Position numbers and translations under genes: made by a program
The notes under the pieces: model-generated
Databases searched by the model: none
What the model was told of the DNA's origin: nothing
What the model saw: only the letters and a program-made list of their open reading frames with translations
NCBI GenBank assembly: GCA_032768795.1
Contig: CP136490.1
Coordinates: 3,286,001 to 3,350,000 of the forward strand
Direction: 5' to 3'
Source of the DNA: Tremella fuciformis
Lineage: Eukaryota; Basidiomycota; Tremellomycetes; Tremellales; Tremellaceae
Length of the DNA stretch: 64,000 bases
Shown here: one piece after another, positions 31,801-40,217 of the stretch
Layout of the letters: each line of letters opens with the position of its first letter
Position numbering within the stretch: position 1 is the first letter of the stretch

Positions 31801-33175
31801 GGACACGGGCAAAGCGAGTCAGCACAAGGCCAGATTCGTTGTGAGAGGATTTCAACAAGTCTCAGGACGAGACTTCGACGAACTCTTTGCTTCGGTCACC
31901 CACAAGTCATCATTCCGCCTGTTCCTCTCCATCGTCAACTACCTCGACTGGGAATGCGACCAAATAGATATCATTGGAGCATTCCTCAAGGCCAACATCG
32001 ACAAGGACATCTTCATCGAGCCACCAGAAGGCAGCGACATCGCCGCCGGACACGTTCTGCACCTCCGGAAATCACTATACGGTCTCCGACAATCACCGCA
32101 CTTGTTCAACAAGCGCCTCGACGAGTTCCTACGGGAGCTAGGCTTCAAACCGACCCTAGCGGATCCATGCATCTACTCGCTGCGACAAGGACACAAGCGG
32201 TGCATGATCTCAGTCCACGTTGACGACATGCTCATAGCCGGCAACGATCGATCAACAATTGACGAGATCAAACGGAAGATCAACAAGGAACTCGAGTGCA
32301 AGGACCAAGGACCGGTCTCTTACTTCCTCGGTATCAACATCTACCGAGATAGGCCAAACAAGAAGATGTACCTGTCACAAGAGCACTACATCGAGGCAGT
32401 TCTTCAACGCTTCGGTGAACCCGGCAAAGCCTGCAAGACAATCTTGCCTGACGCAAAGCTCGTCGAGGCTACGCCAAAGGAGGTCGACGAGGCTCGAGAT
32501 AAACCATTTCCAGCACTCGCCGGGTCAATCCTCTATATTGCCACGATCACCCGACCCGACATCGCCTACGCAGCATCACTGCTCTGTCGCTTCATCAGCA
32601 AATGGTCACTCGCACATTGGAGGGCCGCAAAGCACCTATTAAGGTACCTGCGAGGAACATCAGATCTCGCACTCACCTTTGACGCACATGCAGGAAGAAG
32701 AGCACTGCTAGGCTGGGCAGACGCAGACTGGGGTGGATGTCTCGACACACGTCGATCTACAACCGGCTACGTCTTCAATACATACGGGGGCATTGTGTCA
32801 TGGAAAAGCAGGCGACAACCAACCGTCGCACTCTCGACGACACAGGCCGAACTCCTAGCATCAACAGAAGCGGGCAAAGAGGCAATATGGCTCAGGCAAT
32901 TATTGAACGACCTCGACCTCGGTATAGATGGGGCAGTGCCCATCTACAACGACAACAATGGAGCCATTCAACTGGCCAAACATCAACACGGGTTCAAGCT
33001 GAACAAAGCATTCGACATGCGAGCCCAGTGGATACGAGAGCATCAAGCTGGTGGACTGCTTGAGCTCAAATACACACCAACGGACAGCAACCGAGCCGAC
33101 ATCCTGACCAAGAACCTTTCGGCCGAGAAGACGAGACAGCTTCGGCAGCTACTGGGCTTGGGAAGACAAGGATAA
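28895..33175 (+). CDS. gag-pol: Gag-Pol polyprotein of copia element C
   Basis: 1426 residues in one frame from ATG 28895. In order: copia-type Gag (NGRDNYAQWVREIRVVL); protease site IIIDSGATSPFIKD at about residue 345; pre-integrase finger (HKRLGHSNMRKV, CMDCLKGK); integrase core (VDLWGPA, IRSDQGGEF, ...SRVERVHLTIL); RT (FDELFASVTHKSSFRLFLS, VHVDDMLIAGND with the catalytic DD); RNase H (GWADADWGGCLDTRRSTTGY, STTQAELLASTEAGKEA). No stop or shift is present, and the catalytic residues I know are in place, so it is likely active. Gag and Pol come from one frame, so no recoding is needed. Confidence 0.96.
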   Translation: MPSVQTVKEERKLNGRDNYAQWVREIRVVLGSAGLVPHITKDASAIRALVEARYPVSSPATAAETSKRAVALYEHEKEQSTALSTLYGSLTETVQNKLPSSLIDFENPQPKGLYDHLVTTYGADNGSRLAELWSSIFGETIPENEDPEPHLTAIRSQLAEITSSAITSKLTLEQFANQIGAYAAIRRLPSSYGLLASTFYSGTSSNKIHLDEVIDRVADEHRRRQQKGESVNEMGMLSKSLPKPAGKRCIHHPDQGRHSTDECWKVIGVPKHIQEQRSAKEADRRKKQGGQAGKGMKAREQSESGDDSSSEAKRGSSREIKEEGYYATEIALHAHDNLPSTSIIIDSGATSPFIKDKHLLSHLTKLDKPIKIQIGDGSIVEATHSGRLTFENVWYKNALYVPSFTHNLLSTQRLGPYTGTHWRFSSDSATLVEKGKVILRGKKLGNLWVVDDTPVRTTSRIHRALQARENTEAEDNRLLTWHKRLGHSNMRKVWELGKEGKLGAKWTGLFRRVECMDCLKGKATRSASLPNPRRAGKPLVEVSVDLWGPATVQSREGFQYFLTCYDDHSKFVQAIPIKKKSDAAEALQDYIKLAENQLDRTVKTIRSDQGGEFTSKEFSHWCKSKGIEHTLTPTDAHNQNSRVERVHLTILNDIRTCLADSNLSSQFWVDALRYVVFTRNRLPDSQGKIPVALFRPHHDIDIRYEGMQPFGQHCIYRVVSPASKLDERGQCGRLLGYTEGSWGYKVLTQTNRVIASRDVTFITGKKTTPRSDEPRQILEPPQPGPRQPSTSLDEDDDTSIELNEIVEAGEAPEEEEQGEEMDDIPPQAVPRQGRGWVNEYIREDAPSPEPNPDDGPEDPDRRLNELTAADADEPRRSGRLAGQEPSHHPLHDIDMDYNRVAIEHALSAQSLNNPQSYTEARRAADWEDWKSAMDEEMGKMEKYGVWEMVPKENHRTLTGKWVFTRKIDGDTGKASQHKARFVVRGFQQVSGRDFDELFASVTHKSSFRLFLSIVNYLDWECDQIDIIGAFLKANIDKDIFIEPPEGSDIAAGHVLHLRKSLYGLRQSPHLFNKRLDEFLRELGFKPTLADPCIYSLRQGHKRCMISVHVDDMLIAGNDRSTIDEIKRKINKELECKDQGPVSYFLGINIYRDRPNKKMYLSQEHYIEAVLQRFGEPGKACKTILPDAKLVEATPKEVDEARDKPFPALAGSILYIATITRPDIAYAASLLCRFISKWSLAHWRAAKHLLRYLRGTSDLALTFDAHAGRRALLGWADADWGGCLDTRRSTTGYVFNTYGGIVSWKSRRQPTVALSTTQAELLASTEAGKEAIWLRQLLNDLDLGIDGAVPIYNDNNGAIQLAKHQHGFKLNKAFDMRAQWIREHQAGGLLELKYTPTDSNRADILTKNLSAEKTRQLRQLLGLGRQG

Positions 33176-33215
33176 GCAGAGCAGCAGAGTCAATAGACAT
33201 GCTCGCGAGGGGAGG

Positions 33216-33487
33216 CGACGGAAATAGGTAGTACGCTCACATGAGCTTGACTCAGTCTCGAGTAGCCTCGTCGAGGCACACACATCCTCGACGAGGTTGT
33301 GCCTCGACGAGGTTCATCCTCGACGAGGCAGGGGAAGCTGCCACAACGATAACTCCGCATATAACGCCGACACCCTCGACGACCTTGTAGAATGCCGCCG
33401 CCTGTTGCCCTCCTCATCACTCATAGCAAGTGCTGAGCGGGCAACAGGTGACCGGAATCCCATTGCCTCAGAGCTAAGATTCCGTCG
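33216..33487 (+). repeat. 3' LTR of copia element C
   Basis: 272 bp; lacks the 46 bp duplication of the left copy and carries the same four CCTCGACGAGG-type words. Confidence 0.9.
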
Positions 33488-34504
33488 GTGACCGCCTCAA
33501 CTTTCTGAGGGTCCATTCTGACTCCCTTGTCTGAGACAAGATAGCCCAGGAAATCAACCTCATGTTGAAAGAAGCTGCACTTCTCAGCTTTGGCCCATAG
33601 ATGGTGTCCTTGTAGTCGATCAAGTACTTGTTTGACATGGCCAACATGTTCGTCCCTTGATTTGCTGAAAATAAGGATGTCGTCCAAGTACACAATGACG
33701 AAGACATCCAAAAAGTCTCTGAGAACATCGTTGATGAGGGTCTGGAATGATGCTGGCGCATTGGTAAGCCCAAAAGGCATTACCAGATACTCGTAAAGTC
33801 CATACCGGGTGCGGAATGCAGTCTTCCACTCATCACCCTTGGCAATGCGGACTAGGTTGTATGCGGTGCGCAGATCAATTTTTGAGAACCATGATGCCTC
33901 TTTGAGTCTGTCGAGAGATTCCTGAATAAGTGGTAACGGATAGCGATTTTTCCGAGTAATACTGTTTAGTTGTCGGTAATCGACACACAGTCTGAGGGTG
34001 CCGTCGGATTTCTTGACAAAGAGAATTGGTGAACTGGCGGGGCTAGAACTAGGTCGTATGAACCCTTTCCTGAGGTTTTCCTTGAGGTAGTCGTCCAAGG
34101 CCTTGAGCTCTACTTCAGAGAGGCTATAGATTGGGCCAAATTTGGGTTGGGCGTCTCCTTCCAACGTGATGGCATGATCATAGGGCCCGTGCTCTGGGAG
34201 CTTATCGGAGTTGGACTTTCTGAATACTTCCAAATGAGAATGGAAGTCTGCGGGAATGATATCCTTGAGTTCCTTGATATCCAGGTCAGCGATATCTTCA
34301 TTGTCCTCTGCTGGTGGTGGATCAATGAGACCTGAAACTTGAGCCGAGCTGGTGATCCCATAAATAGCTGCCTTCTTGAGGGCAGTCCTGAAAGCTGCTG
34401 CACTGACAAGAGCAATCTTGACAGGAGCTGAGATGGTTGAGGCTGATTCCTCATTGTTCCTTGAATTACCGAGTGTGTCGGTCCTTGATGTTGGCGTACC
34501 CGCA

Positions 34505-34638
34505 TGTCAGAACAGACTTATGTAAGCGGTCATAAGAGAGCCTGCAGTGCATTCACACTGTACCAAAAGGTATGTTAACGGATCCTTACCCTAAGGAATC
34601 CGCACCGCTTATATTGGACTCGTGTCAGTTTCCTGACA
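34505..34638 (-). repeat. 3' LTR of mini element F
   Basis: 134 bp copy of 34933-35066; I see no difference between the two. Confidence 0.88.
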
Positions 34639-34918
34639 CTCGACCCTCCTTGGGCAAGTTCAGTCCCTGAACTTATCGAGTCCAACCACACCGAAACACT
34701 TGACGTCATTTGGGTTCTATTTCTCACTATTTGTTACTAATTGTAACGAATTGTATCGATCAATCTCCGATTGCATCGACTCATTTCAAATTGTCCATAA
34801 CAGGCACAATTGAACCCTGATAGTCCCCCTGGGACCCTGCCCGCATGACGTGGCATTTCCAAGTTGGTGCAAATAGCTGATGCCCGGCCCACACCGGTAT
34901 TTGAACACACAACCCGTA

Positions 34919-34930
34919 AAGGATCCGTTA
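34919..34930 (-). other. Self-complementary primer binding site of mini element F
   Basis: In element sense the LTR is followed by GA and then TAACGGATCCTT, the exact 12 nt complement of AAGGATCCGTTA in the LTR. The 2 nt spacing again matches A, B, D and E. Confidence 0.72.
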
Positions 34931-34932
34931 TC

Positions 34933-35066
34933 TGTCAGAACAGACTTATGTAAGCGGTCATAAGAGAGCCTGCAGTGCATTCACACTGTACCAAAAGGTA
35001 TGTTAACGGATCCTTACCCTAAGGAATCCGCACCGCTTATATTGGACTCGTGTCAGTTTCCTGACA
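34933..35066 (-). repeat. 5' LTR of mini element F
   Basis: 134 bp. In element sense TATAAG (rc of 35036-35041) is followed 26 nt later by AAGGATCCGTTA (rc of 35004-35015), the presumed mRNA start. Confidence 0.88.
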
Positions 35067-35657
35067 CCGCAGCATTCTTGCTGGGCAGGTTACCTGAGCT
35101 CATTTTCCTTGAATGTCGAGGTGTCCTTGAAGCAGATTCCACTCTTGTAGGCTTGTCAGGCCTGCACTGTTCCAGACAGTACTGAGAGCAGAAATTGATG
35201 GTGTGACGGGACCAATCAATGCTTGGGTTGTGTCGAGAAAGCCATGGGAGGCCCAAGATCACTGGATAGGTACCAAGTGATGTGATTTCCAGGGAGATTG
35301 TCTCCTCATGGTCCGGAAGGCTGATGCCAATAGGTGCGGTATGATGAGTGATGGCGCCAGAAGAGATAGGTCGCCCATCAATCACTGAAACTTCGAGAGG
35401 GGTGTCCTTGAGCTGCCTTGGAATGGCAGTAGAGTCGAGAAATTTGGTGTTGACAAAGCTGGCGGTAGCACCAGAGTCAATCATTGCCATTGTGTTGTAA
35501 ATTGTGTCCCCATGGGTCAACGTAATAGGGAGACACAAGTGATTTCCAGAAGTTGTCGATGTTGTCGATGGTAGTAGCGATGCTGCCGTAAGCCGTAGTT
35601 GATTTGAGTGTGCCAAGTTGTTGTGCCCCACTGAGAGCCCCAGAGTTGGGGGCACGC

Positions 35658-36674
35658 TTAGGCCTGGGGCTTGGAATTTTTTGAGTCCTTGACTGCTGTC
35701 GCAGTAGTCGTAGCGTGGGCTGTGACCCTCTGCTGACGGCGTTTCTGAGCAATGGTGCACTCATAGGCCTTGTGACCAGGTTGGCCACAGTAGTTGCAAA
35801 GGTTGTTCTTCATGCGGTAGTCTCTCTCAGCAGGAGTGAGAGGCTTGTACTGTTGTCGCATGTGGGTGGCATCAATTTCCATGGGTGTATGGGTGACTGT
35901 GGTTGAAGTCCGTGGAACAAAGTTGTTGAACCTAGGGACTGGAATGTTCCGTGCGGTAGTCACCGAGGTGGTCTGAACATTGCGCTGGGGGACCTGAATA
36001 CGAGGATTGTTGTGTGTGCGACGCCTTTGGTAGAGCAGGTCATCATACTCAATAGCAGAAGTGACAAGCTTGTTGTAGGTGCTGAACTTGCCAGGGGCAA
36101 GAAGCCTGTCCTTGACGTCGTCCTTTAAGCCATCAAAGAAGTTCTGCTTCTTTGTCTCATCGTTCCAGTTGACATAGGCAACATGGTGCTGGAACTCGGT
36201 AGCAAAAGCGCTTGCTGATCCAGTCTGTCGGAGACCCTTGAGGCGGAAACGGGAAGTCTCTGCCAAGTTGGAATCACCAAAGAACTTCTTGAATTCAATC
36301 TGGAAGTCGTCCCAATTCTGAAGCCAGATTGGCTGCTCTGCCTCTGGATCAAGGTAAGGTAAGACCCATCGGTAGGCCTCTTCCTTGAGCAGGTTGGTGG
36401 CAAAAGCAATGCGCGTGATGTCGGATGAATAGGTTGAAGGTTGAACTGCAAAGACCGTGTTGCACTTTGCTAGGAATTCAAGAGTCTGCTCCTTGCGCCC
36501 AGTGAAGGGGGCAGGGTGAGAGATCTTGGGTTCCTTGTGGTGCTCAGGTCTAGTGGTGCTGATAGTCTGAAGAGCATTGATCTGAGCTTGAAGCTGCAGG
36601 ATCATGTCATGCTGCTGCTGGAAGGCTGCCTCAGCGGTGAACTGAGAACCATTGTTGGATTTGTCTGAAGACAT
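35658..36674 (-). CDS. gag: Gag of element D
   Basis: 338 residues from ATG 36674: N-terminal Gln-rich helix, capsid-like region (FTGRKEQTLEFLAKCNTVF, FKKFFGDSN) and a CCHC knuckle CNYCGQPGHKAYEC. Ends TAA at 35658-35660, shortly after the frameshift heptamer. Confidence 0.92.
   Translation of the reverse strand: MSSDKSNNGSQFTAEAAFQQQHDMILQLQAQINALQTISTTRPEHHKEPKISHPAPFTGRKEQTLEFLAKCNTVFAVQPSTYSSDITRIAFATNLLKEEAYRWVLPYLDPEAEQPIWLQNWDDFQIEFKKFFGDSNLAETSRFRLKGLRQTGSASAFATEFQHHVAYVNWNDETKKQNFFDGLKDDVKDRLLAPGKFSTYNKLVTSAIEYDDLLYQRRRTHNNPRIQVPQRNVQTTSVTTARNIPVPRFNNFVPRTSTTVTHTPMEIDATHMRQQYKPLTPAERDYRMKNNLCNYCGQPGHKAYECTIAQKRRQQRVTAHATTTATAVKDSKNSKPQA
35676..35682 (-). other. -1 ribosomal frameshift heptamer AAAAAAT (gag/pol of D)
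   Basis: Gag codons TCA AAA AAT TCC contain A AAA AAT, an X XXY YYZ heptamer; the -1 frame (AAA AAA TTC CAA) opens directly into pol. The gag stop follows 15 nt later. Confidence 0.75.
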
Positions 36675-36887
36675 TGTGGGTATACCTGTTAGTCAGCAAA
36701 ATACAAATATGGTAGCAAGGGTGGTAGTTTCTGGATGGTAGAGGGCACAAGATGATGGAAGGAACGATACTATGGGTGGCAAAGTATTGCCTTTTACTTG
36801 AAGTGTCTTGACCTTGGGTGGCAAAAAGTTGGGTGGCAAAAATGATGGTGTCAAGAGTGTCGAGGATGGCGAGCAAGGACTAAAGGG

Positions 36888-36898
36888 TAGCGATGGAT
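36888..36898 (-). other. Self-complementary primer binding site of element D
   Basis: In element sense the LTR is followed by GT and then ATCCATCGCTA, the exact 11 nt complement of TAGCGATGGAT in the LTR just after the TATA box. Spacing and length equal the classical Tf1 arrangement. Confidence 0.8.
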
Positions 36899-36900
36899 AC

Positions 36901-37662
36901 TGTCACGGTGTCACGGGGGGTTCCACACCTGAAGAGCGGTGTGGCGAGAATGTACGCGAAGGTACAACGAGGTTGCCCGGGGGCTTAGTCTCTGGCTCGC
37001 AAAGCCTAGAAGTCTGCCTTAGGACGAGAGTGTTGGGCGAAACCAACTGTGTGACTTAACTGTAGAAGAAAGTACAGTAGAGATCCATCGCTAGAGAAGA
37101 AGGGGGTCAGAGACAAAACCTCTGGGTTTATATCCCCTTCACATGACTACAGGAGGGACTAAATAAAGAGTATCGCTTATCAAGCAAGTGGAGGTACAAG
37201 AGCGTGTATCCCGTATATACTTGGTTTGGTACCTTTGTATATCTGAGTACCTTCGTATATCTGAGATGGCTTGAAGCCTAACTCTGATGTACCTAGATCA
37301 CGGGAACAGGAGAACGCGAGAATACGAGAACACGAGAAACTAGAATAAGTGAAGTGTGCGCTATCAAACCTAAGTGGTTGACCTGAATGACAGGTCTAGG
37401 AAGAGTTGTCGATCATGTCGACTGCCAAGTGGTACATTGTCGACCCTGTCGATTGAGTGGGAACGCTTTGTCGACTCTGTCGATTGAGTGGGGACACTTT
37501 GTCGATCATGTCGACCCATTGTCGATTGTGTCGGTTGGCCAGAGAATATTTGTCGATCTTGTCGATCGACCAGAAATCCAAGTTACAGATGGGAGCGCAC
37601 AGGAGCGCACAGAGGAGCGCACAGGCCGTTTTGGCTGGTTGCTGGCTTGGCTGGTCATGACA
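36901..37662 (-). repeat. 5' LTR of element D
   Basis: 762 bp. In element sense a TATAAA box (rc of 37127-37132) is followed by TAGCGATGGAT (rc of 37083-37093), the likely mRNA start. Repeated TGTCGA words fill about 37403-37575. Confidence 0.95.
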
Positions 37663-38946
37663 CAGGGGGTAGCAGGGCCGGGCTGCGAGGTTGGTTGCCG
37701 CCACCTTGCAGGCCCAGCCGCTGCTGCAGCGAGTTCCTAGCATCAGCTGGGGAGGGTAAGCCTATCTGTCGGCGGCGGACGCATTCCTCGCCAGCCTCCT
37801 TGCCCAATACACGAGTAACAAACAAGTCGTTCTTATGGCCTCGGGCTTGCTTGATCTCGTAGACCGCCACGGCCATCTTCCAGTCCTCTAGGAAGTCCTG
37901 GACAACACCGAACCCGCCAAAGATCTCTTGGACTGGAGTAATGATGGTCAAGCCGCCGTCCTCAAAGAAGCGGTCGAGGTTGCGTGCCGCAGTCGACAGG
38001 CCGCGGGGGCCATTATAAAGCTCGAGAGGGTCCCCGAGGGCCCCTATCCAGCTGTAGGTCAGCTACGAGACATGCGCCAGGCCGTCTCTGACTAGTAATC
38101 GATGTTCTCAAGCTCTGGAACCTCGGGAAGGCATTTTGCGACCTCCCGACGGACTTCTTCGACGGTCATCCCGTAGGTAAAGCAAGGATAGCCCAGGAAT
38201 TCCTTGCGCCTGCAGAGCTTGCGAAGGATGTCGAGCTTCTCATGGGTCCAGGGACTGTATTGGGAGAATATGTCGCTTGCAGGGACGTAGACAAGCTAAG
38301 ATGGTGAGGCTTTCCTTGCTCGGGTCAGAGAGACCTACTGCGCCCGAGGGCTGATTCTTCAGCCCTACCGCATGATCCTTGGCCAGCGGCTGCGGGACGA
38401 CCTTGGCAGGGGCCTGGGGAACCTCTGCAGGGCGGCTCTCCGCGGGAGCAGCCCTTGGGACCGAGGAACGACCGGTGGTCGAGCGTCGGCCGCCTCTCGA
38501 GGCCGCCCAATTCCCTCGAATGTTGCTGGCTGACTGTATGTCAAACCGTGGCACGGAATCGTGTCGGACTTGGTTGTTTGGCTGCAGCAGGGATCCCTCT
38601 GTGTAGAACAAGCTCGCCTGGGCCGCTGGGGTAGGTGTTGGCATAACACTCGAGTCCGAGGCGGTCGGTACATTGGTCCTGTTCGAGGCAGGAACAGCCG
38701 CCGAAGCTCCGGAAGGCAATGACGCGGTCCCACCGCTTCCTAAGGCCTGCAGGACCCCTGCAAGCGCTCCAGGATCGTTCTTGGCAAGATGTGAGATGAC
38801 TTTGGCGAGCTGGATGTCCATTGGGGACTTCATGTCAGCGAAAAGTAGGTAAGAGTCTGTAGAAATATCAGCCAACCCACCGTGACGCGTCCGGTGTCGG
38901 TCGTCCCATCTCCAGAGGGCGTATGCATGGAAATCACGTCTTGCAT
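37663..38946 (-). pseudogene. N-terminal part of the host gene split by chromovirus D
   Basis: A start at ATG 38946 and exons 38946-38881 and 38827-38339 fit through a 53 nt intron; later exons (about 38295 down to 37663) are less certain. The protein begins MQDVISMHTPSGDGTT, has a Ser/Ala/Pro-rich middle (GRRSTTGRSSVPRAAPAESR) and a globular stretch with FGGFGVVQDFLEDWKMAVAV just before the insertion. No family recognised. It continues in frame at 24875 when D is removed. With 12.8 kb of D inside an exon the full product cannot be made from this allele; a truncated one might. Confidence 0.6.
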
Positions 38947-39208
38947 TACGCGTAATTTGGGTCGCTGAGTCGAATGGCGGTGGTTTGAGAGCGCTATCTT
39001 CAAAACTGACAGAGATAGATGGAATGACAGCAAGGTCAAGGTGGAAGGGTGTATTAGAAAGTGCTCGGGGACTTTTGGCGGTTTTCGCCCGTCATACTCA
39101 ACGTCGGCTTTCGACCCGTCTTAACCGGTGATGTTTCAGATTGGAGTGCACGGCCACCACCAGATGACACGTCAGCACACCTTGCACTTGCCTTGTAACT
39201 GCTAAGCC

Positions 39209-39979
39209 ATGAAGGACGCTATCGAGGCCGCCGTTCAAGAACTGCGAGCGCATCCTGAGAAGAGTGTCAGGCAGGTGGCCAAAGAGCGAAACGTAGCGAA
39301 AACGACCCTGCATGATCGTTGGACCAAGACTCATCTCCGCGCGGGCGAAGCTGTCAAGCGGCACCTTTCGACAACCCAAGAGGAGCTACTGGTGGAGAAG
39401 ATCAACGAAGCGGCTTCCAAGGGGACGCCTCTTGTGACGAAGGACATCCACAAACTTGCAGAGGCGATCTGCGGCGAGACACTTGGCATAAATTGGGTCT
39501 CCCGCTTCTGGCAGCGTCATTCGGACAAGATATCATCTCGAGTCTACACTCAAAGAGACCTTACGCGCATGCAGGGGCCCGTGCAGACCCTTGATGCTGT
39601 CTCGACTCCACTCCGAGATGTTCAGCCTTCCACCGAGAACATCGCCTCACCACTCACGCCCCGAACACTGAAGCGTTACCAGCGCAGCCTTCGACGAGGC
39701 GACATAGACAAGGAGGAATACATCTCCAAGCTGGAGAAGGCGCTCGAGAAGACCATGTCGGAGAAAGCGATGTTGCAGAATCAGGTAAAGGGCACTCGAA
39801 TAGCTGGACAGCCGGAGAAAGCAGCCGAAGGCAAGCGGAAACGTGCTACTCGAAACGACAGCCATTCATCCGCCTCTGAGCCTGAGGACTCGCCTGCCGA
39901 CAATCTCTCAGAGCAGCAGGCAATGGACACCCGCTCTCGTCGAAGCGGACCGCCGAGGGGCAAATCACGCCAGCAGTAG
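39209..39979 (+). CDS. HTH/CENP-B-type DNA-binding protein, pogo-transposase-like without DDE domain
   Basis: 256 residues, intronless, from ATG 39209. The N-terminus has a psq-type HTH (KSVRQVAKERNVAKTTLHDRW) and a CENP-B-type second HTH (KGTPLVTKDIHKLAEAICG, GINWVSRFWQRHSDKIS). In pogo/Tigger transposases a DDE nuclease follows, but here a short linker leads to a coiled-coil (EEYISKLEKALEKTMSEKAM) and a basic, Ser-rich tail ending in the stop. I see no terminal inverted repeats or remnants of a catalytic core downstream. It is a truncated transposase or a domesticated DNA-binding protein. Confidence 0.7.
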   Translation: MKDAIEAAVQELRAHPEKSVRQVAKERNVAKTTLHDRWTKTHLRAGEAVKRHLSTTQEELLVEKINEAASKGTPLVTKDIHKLAEAICGETLGINWVSRFWQRHSDKISSRVYTQRDLTRMQGPVQTLDAVSTPLRDVQPSTENIASPLTPRTLKRYQRSLRRGDIDKEEYISKLEKALEKTMSEKAMLQNQVKGTRIAGQPEKAAEGKRKRATRNDSHSSASEPEDSPADNLSEQQAMDTRSRRSGPPRGKSRQQ

Positions 39980-40217
39980 CCTGGGGAACACCACACACTT
40001 GTGTATATTTTGCGAACCCCGTACTCGCCATCGAACTGTTTGTACAACCAATGTGCCGCCTCGAATAGATAGTCCTGAGCGGTTTGGCTTCCCTCCGACC
40101 CATGCTGCATACCTTCGCCTCGGGAAAGCCATCTTCATAGACAACTGACCGCCAAGCCTCGAGCCATCATGTTGAAGCTGAGTTCGATTCCTTTTCACTT
40201 CCAAAATCAGACCGCGT

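Larger units (their letters stand above)
28480..33487 (+). mobile_element. Intact Ty1/copia element C with unusual LTR ends
   Basis: The LTRs (28480-28797 and 33216-33487) have ends CGACGGAA...TTCCGTCG, a perfect 8 bp inverted pair instead of TG...CA. The GTGAC duplication is perfect (28475-28479, 33488-33492). A TGG-type primer site directly adjoins the 5' LTR, one uninterrupted gag-pol frame fills the centre, and GAGGGGAGG abuts the 3' LTR as a purine tract. It sits in pol of D, 12 bp from mini element E. Gene order (integrase before RT) and the single frame are copia-type. Confidence 0.94.
34505..35066 (-). mobile_element. TRIM-like mini LTR element F (562 bp)
   Basis: Two 134 bp direct repeats (34505-34638, 34933-35066) starting TGTCAG and ending CTGACA enclose 294 bp with no coding frame. 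Perfect CCGCA duplications (34500-34504, 35067-35071). The self-complementary site beside the right repeat and a purine-rich tract (rc of about 34639-34651) beside the left one give minus orientation. It lies in the protease-RT spacer of pol of D, whose frame rejoins when F is removed. Confidence 0.88.
33488..35684 (-). pseudogene. pol: Pol of element D, 5' part (protease, RT), carrying mini element F and cut by C
   Basis: The protease site MAMIDSGATASFVN lies at about 35500 and LGLPWLSRHNPSIDW follows. F (34505-35066) interrupts the spacer after the protease. RT follows with [24 protein letters not shown] words, [13 protein letters not shown] and YLDD, up to the GTGAC duplication of copia element C at 33488-33492. 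Between the insertions every frame is open and in phase. Confidence 0.92.
24876..37662 (-). mobile_element. Ty3/gypsy chromovirus D with three later insertions (E, C, F)
   Basis: LTRs of 762 bp (TGTCAC...CATGACA) with two differences found; perfect CAGGG duplication at 24871-24875 and 37663-37667. It reads on the minus strand: 5' LTR 36901-37662, self-complementary primer site, gag, -1 heptamer, pol with protease, RT, RNase H, integrase and chromodomain. Mini elements E (27933-28462) and F (34505-35066) and copia element C (28480-33487) interrupt pol; all reading frames rejoin when they and one copy of each duplication are removed. Pol stops 12 nt before the 3' LTR, and the purine tract overlaps that gap, so D has no opposite-strand gene. 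It lies in an exon of a host gene. Confidence 0.95.
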
